From Chloroflexota bacterium (GTDB lineage: Bacteria; Chloroflexota; Limnocylindria; QHBO01), in NCBI GenBank assembly GCA_019348395.1, contig JAHWJN010000050.1:1-8423 (forward strand): DNA of 8,423 nt, written 5' to 3'. The first letter of the stretch is position 1. Each line of letters starts with the position of its first letter. This document shows positions 1 through 7,117 of this stretch, one piece after another. The notes beneath the pieces are model-generated. The model saw only the letters and a list, made by a program, of their open reading frames with translations. It made no database searches and was not told where the DNA came from. A program made the translations under genes and the position numbers.

Positions 1-632
1 GCTCGTCCGATATGCTCGAGGGTGGGCTGGACGGGGCCGACTGGCTCGTCATCACCAGCGCCAACGGTGCCACGGCGCTCGCCGAGCGCCTGGTGGCCGG
101 AGACCGTCGACTGCCCCCCGGCATGCGCCTGGCGGCAGTCGGGCCCGCCACCGCCGAGAGGCTGGAGGCCGCGGGCCTCCACGTCGACCACGTCCCCGAC
201 GAGTACCGGACGGTCGCCATCGCCGACGGCCTCGGCGACGTGGCCGGGCGGCGCGTGGTGCTGGCGCGCGCGGACGCCGCGACCCCTGACCTTCGGGACG
301 CCTTGCAGCGCGCCGGAGCCGAGGTCGCCGAGGTCGTGGCCTACCGCACCTTGGAGGGCCCGTCCACGAGCCGCGACGCGCTCCACTCGGCGCTGCACCG
401 CGACCTCTCCGGCATCACCTTCACCAGCAGCTCGACGGTTCGGGGGTTGCTGCGCCTCGCTTCGCCCACGGACCGGCAGCGAGCCCGCGGGGTACCGGCC
501 TTCTGCATCGGCCCGGTGACCGCCGCAACCGCGCGCCGGCTGGGCTTCGACATCGGCGTGATCGCCACCGAGTACACCACCGCCGGCCTTGCCGACGCCA
601 TTGCCACCCACCTGCACCAGGGAGACCGATGA
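1..632 (+). CDS. hemD: Uroporphyrinogen-III synthase, 5' partial
   Basis: Cytosolic enzyme that closes linear hydroxymethylbilane into uroporphyrinogen III, inverting ring D. The frame is open to the left edge (codons from position 3 read Ser-Ser-Asp before the Met codon at 12), and about 209 residues are visible. Family members are usually near 250 residues, so roughly 40 N-terminal residues are missing and the ATG at 12 is internal. Family marks, numbered from that Met, are ITSANGA (15-21), VVAYRTLEG (107-115), [11 protein letters not shown] (136-146) and [14 protein letters not shown] near 165-178; the serine/threonine-rich segments belong to the two Rossmann-like lobes. The TGA stop overlaps the hemB start as ATGA. 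HemD is a divergent family, but the motifs together with the hemB neighbour make the call firm. The hemC product, its substrate source, would be expected upstream, outside the window. Confidence 0.93.
   Translation, partial: SSDMLEGGLDGADWLVITSANGATALAERLVAGDRRLPPGMRLAAVGPATAERLEAAGLHVDHVPDEYRTVAIADGLGDVAGRRVVLARADAATPDLRDALQRAGAEVAEVVAYRTLEGPSTSRDALHSALHRDLSGITFTSSSTVRGLLRLASPTDRQRARGVPAFCIGPVTAATARRLGFDIGVIATEYTTAGLADAIATHLHQGDR
619..624 (+). promoter_or_regulatory. Ribosome binding site of hemB
   Basis: AGGGAG lies inside the last codons of hemD, with 4 bases between it and the ATG at 629. It supports this start for hemB and coupled translation through the ATGA overlap. Confidence 0.6.
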
Positions 633-1639
633 CCCTCCTCAGCGCCCGGGCCGCGCGGCCCGGCATCCACCGCGGTCGCCGGCTGCGCCGCAGCGCGTCA
701 CTGCGGGCACTCGTGCGCGAGACGCGCCTCGCACCGGCCATGCTGGTGGCCCCACTCTTCGTGCGCCCGGGCCAGGGTGTGCGCGAGCCGATCGGCTCGA
801 TGCCCGGCCAGGATCGCCTCAGCGTCGACGAGCTCGCGCGCGAGGCGGAACGGCTGGTGCGCGCCGGCGTGCGATCGGTCCTGCTCTTCGGACTGCCCGA
901 GGCGAAGGACGCCGAGGGCTCGGGCGCCTGGGCCGAGGACGGGATCGTCCAGTCCGGAGTTCGAGCGCTGCGGCGAGCGGTCGGCGACGAGTTGGCGGTG
1001 ATCGCCGACGTCTGCCTGTGCGAGTACACCTCGCACGGCCACTGCGGCGTGCTGGGTGACTCATCGGTCGACAATGATGCGACGCTGCCACTGCTGGCCC
1101 GCAGCGCCGTCTCCCTGGCGGAGGCGGGTGCGGACGTCGTGGCGCCGTCGGCGATGATGGACGGCCAGGTGGCGGCCATCCGGGCGGGTCTCGACGACGC
1201 CGGCCTGGCCGACGCCGCCATCCTGGCCTACGCCGCGAAGCACGCCTCGGCCTTCTACGGGCCGTTCCGCGAGGCGGCCGACTCGGCCCCCGCCTTCGGC
1301 GACCGGCGCAGCTACCAGATGGACCCCGCCAACGGCCGCGAGGCGCTGGAGGAGGTGTTGGCGGACGTCGACGAGGGCGCCGACATGGTCATGGTCAAGC
1401 CCGCGCTGCCGGCCCTCGACCTCGTCGCCGCCACGCGCGCCGCGGTCGGCGTGCCGGTCGCCGCGTACCAGGTGTCAGGCGAATACGCGGCGATCTGCGC
1501 CGCCGCCGAGCGCGGCTGGCTCGACCGGCGGGCTGCGGCCCTCGAGTCCCTCACCGCCATCGCGCGGGCCGGTGCCGGGATCATCGTGACCTACTTCGCC
1601 CTCGAGGCGGCCGGCTGGCTGCGGGAGGAGGGCCGATGA
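629..1639 (+). CDS. hemB: Delta-aminolevulinic acid dehydratase (porphobilinogen synthase), zinc type
   Basis: Condenses two 5-aminolevulinate molecules to porphobilinogen in the cytosol; family members form octamers of TIM barrels. The 336-residue length matches the family. The two Schiff-base lysines are K204 in [16 protein letters not shown] and K257 in [13 protein letters not shown]. The metal site [14 protein letters not shown] supplies C129, C131 and C139, the three-cysteine pattern of zinc-dependent enzymes such as that of E. coli, rather than the aspartate-rich pattern of Mg-dependent forms. [14 protein letters not shown] (229-242) is the usual segment before the second lysine. The ATG overlaps the hemD stop and the TGA overlaps the hemQ start, so it is a mid-operon gene. 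Complete and without visible damage. Confidence 0.98.
   Translation: MTLLSARAARPGIHRGRRLRRSASLRALVRETRLAPAMLVAPLFVRPGQGVREPIGSMPGQDRLSVDELAREAERLVRAGVRSVLLFGLPEAKDAEGSGAWAEDGIVQSGVRALRRAVGDELAVIADVCLCEYTSHGHCGVLGDSSVDNDATLPLLARSAVSLAEAGADVVAPSAMMDGQVAAIRAGLDDAGLADAAILAYAAKHASAFYGPFREAADSAPAFGDRRSYQMDPANGREALEEVLADVDEGADMVMVKPALPALDLVAATRAAVGVPVAAYQVSGEYAAICAAAERGWLDRRAAALESLTAIARAGAGIIVTYFALEAAGWLREEGR
1624..1628 (+). promoter_or_regulatory. Ribosome binding site of hemQ
   Basis: GGAGG within a purine run at 1623-1632, 7 bases before the ATG at 1636 and inside the hemB 3' end. It is one of the strongest Shine-Dalgarno sequences in the operon and fixes the hemQ start. Confidence 0.7.
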
Positions 1640-2318
1640 GCGACGAGCGCTTCGTCCACGCCTGGCTGCTGCGCCTCGACCCGGCGTGGCGACGCCTCGA
1701 CGCGACGCAGCGCCGCGCCGACCTCGACGCGTTCTGCGCCGCGGCCGAGCGGGCGGAGCGCCGGCTCCTGCAGCTGAGCTACTCGACCATCGGCCTGCGC
1801 GCGGAGGGCGAGCTGCTGCTGTGGCGCATGGCCGAGCGGATCGAGGACGTCGAGGAGACCGCGGCCGAGCTGCTCGCCGCCGGCATCGGCCGCTGGATGT
1901 CGCCGTCGCTGTCGATGATCGGCATGACGCGCCCGAGCCAGTACGTGAAACGCCCGACGACCCAGGAGCAGAGCCTCTTCACCGGCGAGCGCTCGCGGTA
2001 CCTGGTCGTCTACCCCTTCGTGAAGTCGACCGAGTGGTATCTCGCATCGGCCGAGGAGCGGCAGGAGGTCATGAAGGGACACATGCGGGTCGGTCACGCC
2101 TACCCGCAGGTCCGGCAGCTGCTCGCCTACAGCTTCGGGCTCGACGACCAGGAGTTCATCGTCGCCTACGAGACCGATGACCTCGTCGCCTTCCAGGACC
2201 TCGTCCGGGACCTGCGCGCCACCGAGTCACGGCGGTCGACCGTCCGCGACACGCCGATCGTCACCGGCATTCACCGCCCCCTCGGGGAGATCCTCGGGAT
2301 GCTCTCCGGCGACGACCG

Positions 2319-2322
<4 letters not shown>
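1636..2322 (+). CDS. hemQ: Coproheme decarboxylase (HemQ/ChdC), chlorite dismutase family
   Basis: Predicted to decarboxylate two propionates of Fe-coproporphyrin III (coproheme) to heme b using peroxide, the last step of the coproporphyrin-dependent pathway. The 228-residue length is typical of the compact forms. The C-terminal half carries the family signature: [10 protein letters not shown] (126-135), with Y126 as the likely catalytic tyrosine and K130 in the YPxxK pattern; MKGHMRVG (146-153), with H149 as the likely proximal heme ligand; [16 protein letters not shown] (167-182); and RDTPIVTGI (204-212). The N-terminal half is the weaker ferredoxin-like repeat. True chlorite dismutases share this fold, but position between hemB and hemL, with a coproporphyrin-type ferrochelatase in the same operon, argues for ChdC. 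I could not align the distal pocket residue with confidence. Both ends overlap neighbours as ATGA. Confidence 0.93.
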
Positions 2323-3552
<1,230 letters not shown>

Positions 3553-3554
<2 letters not shown>

Positions 3555-3557
3555 GAG
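3553..3557 (+). promoter_or_regulatory. Ribosome binding site of terC, overlapping the hemL stop
   Basis: AGGAG shares its first two bases with the hemL TAG (3552-3554) and stands 11 bases before the GTG at 3569. It supports the GTG start, since the next in-frame Met lies beyond the first membrane segment. Confidence 0.6.
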
Positions 3558-3568
3558 CGAAGTCCACC

Positions 3569-4378
3569 GTGTTCGAATTCCTGGGAGATCCGGGCACCTG
3601 GGTCGTGGCCCTGGTGACCCTGACGGCACTCGAGATCGTGCTCGGCATCGACAACATCATCTTCATCAGCATCCTCGCCGGGAAGCTGCCGGAGGAGCAG
3701 CAGGGTCGAGCCCGGGTGGTCGGGCTCGGTGCGGCGATGCTGATGCGCATCGCGCTGCTGTTCACGATCTCCTGGGTCATCGGCCTCACGGCGCCGCTGT
3801 TCGCGATCTTCGGCATGGAGCTGAGCGGACGGGACCTGATCCTCATCGGAGGCGGACTGTTCCTCCTCGGGAAGTCGACCCTCGAGATCCACGGCAAGCT
3901 GGAGGGCGAGGAGCACGGCGGAGGCCGAGCCGCAAAGGCAGCCTCGTTCGCCAGCGTGATCGCGCAGATCATGGTCCTCGATATCGTCTTCAGCCTCGAC
4001 TCGGTCATCACCGCGGTCGGCATGGCGGACGAACTGTGGGTGATGATCGCCGCGGTTGTGATCGCGGTCGGGGTGATGATGGTGAGCGCGGGTCCCATCA
4101 GCGACTTCGTCAACCGCCACCCGACGGTGAAGATCCTGGCGCTGAGCTTCCTGCTCCTCATCGGCACCTCGCTGGTGGCCGAGGGCCTCGAGTTCCACAT
4201 TCCGAAGGGATACATCTACTTCGCGATGGCCTTCAGCGTCTTCGTGGAGCTGATCAACCTTCGCGTGCGTGGGAAGGCCGAGCCCGTCCATCTCCGTGAT
4301 CCGTACCGCATCACCGACCCGGGCGAGGCGGGCCCCACGCCGCCGCTCGGCAAGAGCCCGAATCCCGCAGAGGACTAG
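3569..4378 (+). CDS. TerC-family integral membrane protein, probable metal (Mn) exporter
   Basis: Multispanning inner-membrane protein of the TerC/Alx family (269 residues, GTG start). The diagnostic paired motifs are LEIVLGIDNIIFISILAGK (21-39) and DIVFSLDSVITAVGM (138-152), whose buried acidic residues E22, D28, D138 and D144 are the likely ion-binding set. I count about seven hydrophobic segments, near 12-36, 52-72, 74-84, 88-104, 127-150, 155-175 and 187-205, plus a last one at 215-231. A charged linker at 109-125 separates the two halves, and the tail (235-269) is polar, proline-rich and probably cytoplasmic. The family was named for tellurium resistance, but several members export manganese. 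Here it sits inside a heme operon, 14 bases after hemL and directly abutting hemE, which suggests a role in metal supply during heme synthesis. Substrate and direction are inference. Confidence 0.92.
   Translation: MFEFLGDPGTWVVALVTLTALEIVLGIDNIIFISILAGKLPEEQQGRARVVGLGAAMLMRIALLFTISWVIGLTAPLFAIFGMELSGRDLILIGGGLFLLGKSTLEIHGKLEGEEHGGGRAAKAASFASVIAQIMVLDIVFSLDSVITAVGMADELWVMIAAVVIAVGVMMVSAGPISDFVNRHPTVKILALSFLLLIGTSLVAEGLEFHIPKGYIYFAMAFSVFVELINLRVRGKAEPVHLRDPYRITDPGEAGPTPPLGKSPNPAED
4369..4374 (+). promoter_or_regulatory. Ribosome binding site of hemE
   Basis: AGAGGA, 4 bases before the ATG at 4379, lies within the last codons of terC. The stop and start codons abut as TAGATG. Confidence 0.55.
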
Positions 4379-5446
4379 ATGATCGACTCCGCTCCCGCCA
4401 CCACCGGCTCCCCGCCCTGGACCGGCGAGTCCCGCTTCATCGCCGCACTTCGTCACGAGCAGCCGGATCGCACGCCGGTGTGGTTCATGCGCCAGGCAGG
4501 CCGGTGCCTGGCCGACTATCGCAAGCTGCGCGAGACCTACCCGATCCTGACCCTGGCCAAGACGCCGGAGCTCTGCGCCGAGGTGACGGTGATGCCGGTG
4601 GACGCCTTCGGCGTCGACGCCGCGGTCCTGTTCGCGGACATCATGCTGCCCTTGGAGCCGATGGGCGTCAGCCTCGAGATCCAGCCCGAGGTCGGACCCA
4701 TCATCCACGCACCGATCCGCTCGCGCGCCGACGTCGACCGGCTGCGCCTCATCGAGCCGGAAGGCGAGGTGGCGTTCGTCATGGACGCGATCCGCCTCGT
4801 CCGCCGCGAGCTCGATGGACGGACGGCGGTCATCGGCTTCAGCGGCTCGCCGTTCACGCTGGCCTGCTACTTGGTCGAGGGGCGCCCGAGCCGTGACTAC
4901 GCGATCGCCAAGGCATTCATGTTCGGCGAGCCCGAGGCGTGGCACGCCCTCATGGAGAAGCTGGCGACGGTCGTGGTCCGATACCTGAATGCCCAGATCG
5001 CCGCGGGCGTCCACGTCGTCCAGCTCTTCGACTCGTGGGTCGGCGGTCTGTCGCCGGCCGACTACACCGAGTACGTGCAGCCGCACGTCGCCCGGATCTT
5101 CGACGAGCTCCGCGGGGCCCCCACCATCCACTTCGGCACCGGCACCGCCTCCCTGCTCGAGGCGATGGCCGACGCGGGCGGCGACCTCATCGGCGTCGAT
5201 CACCGCCAGGCGCTCGACGTGGCCTGGGATAGGATCGGCCACAAGCGCGGCATCCAGGGCAACCTGGATGCGACGCGGGTCCTGGCGGGGTACGACCCGA
5301 TGGCCGCCGGTGCGCGCGACGTCCTGCGCCGCGCCGCGAACCGGCCGGGCCACGTCTTCAACCTCGGCCACGGGGTCCTGCCCGACTCCGATCCGGGGTT
5401 GCTGCGCCGGCTGGTGGACCTGGTCCACGAGGAGTCCGCCCGATGA
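4379..5446 (+). CDS. hemE: Uroporphyrinogen decarboxylase
   Basis: Removes four acetate carboxyls from uroporphyrinogen III to give coproporphyrinogen III, without a cofactor, in the cytosol. The 355 residues match the family. Signature 1 is RTPVWFMRQAGR (31-42), supplying substrate-binding R38 and R42. The catalytic aspartate is D87 in FADIMLPLEPMG (85-96). Signature 2 is GFSGSPFTLACYLVEG (153-168) with the active-site tyrosine Y164. Further conserved blocks are QLFDSWVGGLS (215-225), HFGTGT (251-256), GVDHR (272-276), GNLDA (294-298) and HVFNLGHGVLPDSDP (325-339), with H331. A proline-rich 16-residue leader precedes the conserved start. It directly follows terC and overlaps hemH by ATGA. 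Confidence 0.98.
   Translation: MIDSAPATTGSPPWTGESRFIAALRHEQPDRTPVWFMRQAGRCLADYRKLRETYPILTLAKTPELCAEVTVMPVDAFGVDAAVLFADIMLPLEPMGVSLEIQPEVGPIIHAPIRSRADVDRLRLIEPEGEVAFVMDAIRLVRRELDGRTAVIGFSGSPFTLACYLVEGRPSRDYAIAKAFMFGEPEAWHALMEKLATVVVRYLNAQIAAGVHVVQLFDSWVGGLSPADYTEYVQPHVARIFDELRGAPTIHFGTGTASLLEAMADAGGDLIGVDHRQALDVAWDRIGHKRGIQGNLDATRVLAGYDPMAAGARDVLRRAANRPGHVFNLGHGVLPDSDPGLLRRLVDLVHEESAR
5429..5434 (+). promoter_or_regulatory. Ribosome binding site of hemH
   Basis: GAGGAG in the hemE 3' end, 8 bases before the ATG at 5443, a standard spacing. Confidence 0.65.
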
Positions 5447-6378
5447 CATCGGGCCGGCTCGGCGTGCTGCTCATGACCTACGGGTCACCCGCCGACGACC
5501 TCCACGACATCGGCGACTACCTTGCGGCAGTCCGCGGGGGCCGACCCGCTCCCGATGAGCTCGTCGAAGAGTTCCGGCGCCGCTACGAGTTGATCGGCGG
5601 CTCGCCGCTCATCCCGATCACCCGCGACCAGGCCGCGGCGGTCGAGGAGCGGCTTCGGCACGATGGCATCGACGCGGTGGGCACGATCGGCATGCGGTTC
5701 AGCGCGCCATCCATCCTCGACGGTCTTCGCGAGCTGGCCGACGCCGGATGCGAGGAGGTCAGCGCGATCGTCATGAGCCCCCAGTACTCCGAGCTCCTCA
5801 TGGCCGGCTACCGACGCGCCATCGACGGCGCCGTGGCCGAGCTGGGACCCGATGCGCCGACGGTGCACCTGGCGCCGGCGTGGCACCGCGAGGCCGGCTT
5901 CGTCGAGGCGGTCGCGGAGCGGATCCGCACGGGCCTGGCCACGCTCCCCGACGGCGCGCCGGTGCTGCTGACGGCCCACTCTCTGCCGAAGCGGGTCGCC
6001 GAGGCCGAGCCCGCCTACCTCGACCAGCTGCGCGAGACCGCCGAAGCCGTCGCTCGGGCCGCCGGCGTCCCCGAGGAGCGCTGGACCTTCTGCTGGCAGT
6101 CTGCCGGCCACGAGCCGGGCGAGTGGATGAAGCCCGACTTCACCGACGTCCTGCCGCGCCTCCGCGACGAGGGCCACCGCGCCGTGCTGGTGGCGCCGAT
6201 CCAGTTCCTCGCCGACCATCTGGAGATCCTGTACGACGTCGACATCGGCGCGCGGGAGCAGGCGACCGAGGCCGGCATGGCCTTCGCGAGGATCGAGTCA
6301 CTCAATCTGTCCCCCACCTTCATTGGCGCCCTGGCATCCGTGGCTCGAGGAGCCATCGAGCAGCCGGTCCGGTCGTAA
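5443..6378 (+). CDS. hemH: Ferrochelatase, probable coproporphyrin III type (CpfC)
   Basis: Inserts ferrous iron into the porphyrin. The 311 residues match the short, soluble Bacillus-type enzyme. LGVLLMTYGSP (6-16) places a tyrosine at position 13, the residue known as Y13 in the B. subtilis enzyme, which is typical of coproporphyrin ferrochelatases. Metal-site residues are H179 in LLTAHSLPKR (175-184) and E261 in FLADHLEILYDVD (255-267). YELIGGSPLIPIT (48-60) and FCWQSAGHEPGEWMKPD (216-232) are further family blocks. Only two cysteines (C103, C217) are present, so the [2Fe-2S] cluster of some actinobacterial and animal ferrochelatases is absent. The presence of hemQ in the same operon supports coproporphyrin III as substrate, giving coproheme. 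It is the last gene of the heme operon, ending in TAA. Confidence 0.96.
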   Translation: MTSGRLGVLLMTYGSPADDLHDIGDYLAAVRGGRPAPDELVEEFRRRYELIGGSPLIPITRDQAAAVEERLRHDGIDAVGTIGMRFSAPSILDGLRELADAGCEEVSAIVMSPQYSELLMAGYRRAIDGAVAELGPDAPTVHLAPAWHREAGFVEAVAERIRTGLATLPDGAPVLLTAHSLPKRVAEAEPAYLDQLRETAEAVARAAGVPEERWTFCWQSAGHEPGEWMKPDFTDVLPRLRDEGHRAVLVAPIQFLADHLEILYDVDIGAREQATEAGMAFARIESLNLSPTFIGALASVARGAIEQPVRS

Positions 6379-6421
6379 CCGGATCCTCGTACGCGGACGT
6401 CAGCCCCTGACTCGCCATCTG

Positions 6422-6458
6422 CGCGCGTCCGGTGCAGGATTTCGAGTCGGGACGCGCG
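6422..6458 (+). terminator. GC-rich hairpin after hemH, possible transcript end
   Basis: CGCGCGTCC (6422-6430) and GGACGCGCG (6450-6458) form a perfect 9-base-pair stem around a 19-base loop, starting 44 bases after the hemH stop. Only scattered T residues follow, so it is not a classical Rho-independent terminator; it may instead stabilise the 3' end or act in a high-GC lineage that uses U-poor hairpins. The stem is seen directly; its function is inferred from its place. Confidence 0.4.
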
Positions 6459-6501
6459 ACTTGAAGATTGTGCCGCTCAGGGGGCGTTAGGCGGTAGGAC
6501 A

Positions 6502-6523
6502 TCGGCCGCGTCGGTCCGGCCGA
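6502..6523. repeat. Inverted repeat, 7-base arms
   Basis: TCGGCCG (6502-6508) and CGGCCGA (6517-6523) pair perfectly around an 8-base loop. It lies mid-gap, with no T-run after it. It could be a second transcript-end hairpin or chance in GC-rich DNA. Confidence 0.35.
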
Positions 6524-6631
6524 GCGTGGAGCAGCAGCCTCCGGGGCGAATTTCCCGGCTAATGCGCGTCCACGCGAACAAGTGTCCAGTCGGAATTCCG
6601 CTCGTCGCCATGTCACCACGACCCCACGACC

Positions 6632-6648
6632 CCGTGCCGGCGGCACGG
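6632..6648. promoter_or_regulatory. Perfect inverted repeat upstream of the SRPBCC gene, candidate operator
   Basis: CCGTGCC (6632-6638) and GGCACGG (6642-6648) flank GGC. The 17-base symmetric site is centred 34 bases before the ATG at 6674. If transcription starts at that A, the site covers the -35 region, a usual place for a dimeric regulator. As RNA it would also be a tight hairpin, but it would then lie upstream of the predicted transcript. The binding partner is unknown. Confidence 0.35.
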
Positions 6649-6661
6649 CGGGCTCCTCGTG

Positions 6662-6667
6662 TACCGT
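6662..6667 (+). promoter_or_regulatory. Candidate -10 box for a leaderless transcript
   Basis: TACCGT fits the TANNNT pattern and ends 6 bases before the ATG at 6674, the spacing expected if the A of ATG is the first transcribed base. No Shine-Dalgarno sequence precedes that ATG and no good -35 hexamer is seen at the matching distance. This is inference from spacing. Confidence 0.35.
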
Positions 6668-6673
6668 GCACCG

Positions 6674-7117
6674 ATGCAACGCGTCGAGCGCACCACCCGC
6701 CTGGGGGCCCCACCGGACGAGGTCTTCGCCTACGTCTCCGATCTCGACACGCTGTCCGAGTGGCAGGGTGGCGTCACCAGCGCGCGCCGCACGTCGGAAG
6801 GCGGCATGCAGGCCGGCGCCACCGCCGAGGTGACGCGACAGGTCATGGGGCAAACGATCGTCGCGCCGCTGCTGATCACCGCCTATGACCCGCCGCGCCG
6901 GCTCGGCATCGCCTCGAAGGTCAGCGGCGTCGAGGCCGATGCGCTGCTCGAGCTCACCTCCGCCGAGGATGGAGCCGCCACCGAGCTGAGCTTCGCGATG
7001 GAGATCCGGGGCTCCGGCATGACGAAATTCATGGAGCCGATGATCGCCGGGGCCGCGCGTGGCGACATCGAGACCAGCCTGGAGCGACTGCGCGGACGAT
7101 TCGAGCGCCCCGCCTAG
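6674..7117 (+). CDS. SRPBCC (START-like / polyketide cyclase-type) family protein
   Basis: A 147-residue single-domain protein of the helix-grip fold, whose members hold hydrophobic ligands in a deep cavity; the ligand here cannot be told. The N-terminal strand and first helix read VERTTRLGAPPDEVFAYVSD (4-23), followed by LSEWQGGV (27-34), a sheet with TAYDPPRRLGI (69-79) and TELSFAMEIRG (103-113), and a long closing helix at about 119-143, all in family order. No signal peptide or membrane segment is seen, so it is probably cytosolic. ATG at 6674 is preferred: it puts the first strand at the terminus and matches the TACCGT box; a GTG at 6659 in the same frame would add five residues. Neither has a good Shine-Dalgarno sequence. 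It is separated from the heme operon and converges on the next gene, sharing CTAG at the stops. Confidence 0.85.
   Translation: MQRVERTTRLGAPPDEVFAYVSDLDTLSEWQGGVTSARRTSEGGMQAGATAEVTRQVMGQTIVAPLLITAYDPPRRLGIASKVSGVEADALLELTSAEDGAATELSFAMEIRGSGMTKFMEPMIAGAARGDIETSLERLRGRFERPA

Larger units (their letters stand above)
6379..6673. other. Intergenic region with several symmetric elements
   Basis: This 295-base gap between hemH and the SRPBCC gene has no convincing reading frame: the open frames crossing it lack family motifs and are continuations of shadows. It holds inverted repeats at 6422-6458, 6502-6523 and 6632-6648, a 10-base palindrome at 6591-6600 and a tandem 8-base repeat at 6618-6633. 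It must contain the end of the heme operon transcript and the promoter of the next gene. No T-run typical of an intrinsic terminator follows any of the stems. Confidence 0.7.

Noticed and set aside
3569..4378. Tellurite resistance determinant
   Set aside because: The family name is historical. No other ter genes are present, and the heme operon context favours metal homeostasis.
6415..6465. tRNA-like segment on the minus strand, with an ACTCGAAATC stretch resembling a T-loop
   Set aside because: The flanking bases do not form a 5-base-pair T stem, and no matching D arm, anticodon arm or acceptor stem can be drawn.
6461..6490. Promoter with TTGAAG (6461-6466) as a -35 box
   Set aside because: No acceptable -10 hexamer is found 16 to 18 bases downstream, and the next gene starts about 200 bases later.
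6526..6888. Plus-strand open frame of 120 residues starting in the intergenic region
   Set aside because: It runs into the SRPBCC gene in another frame, is Arg/Pro/His-rich and has no ribosome binding site.
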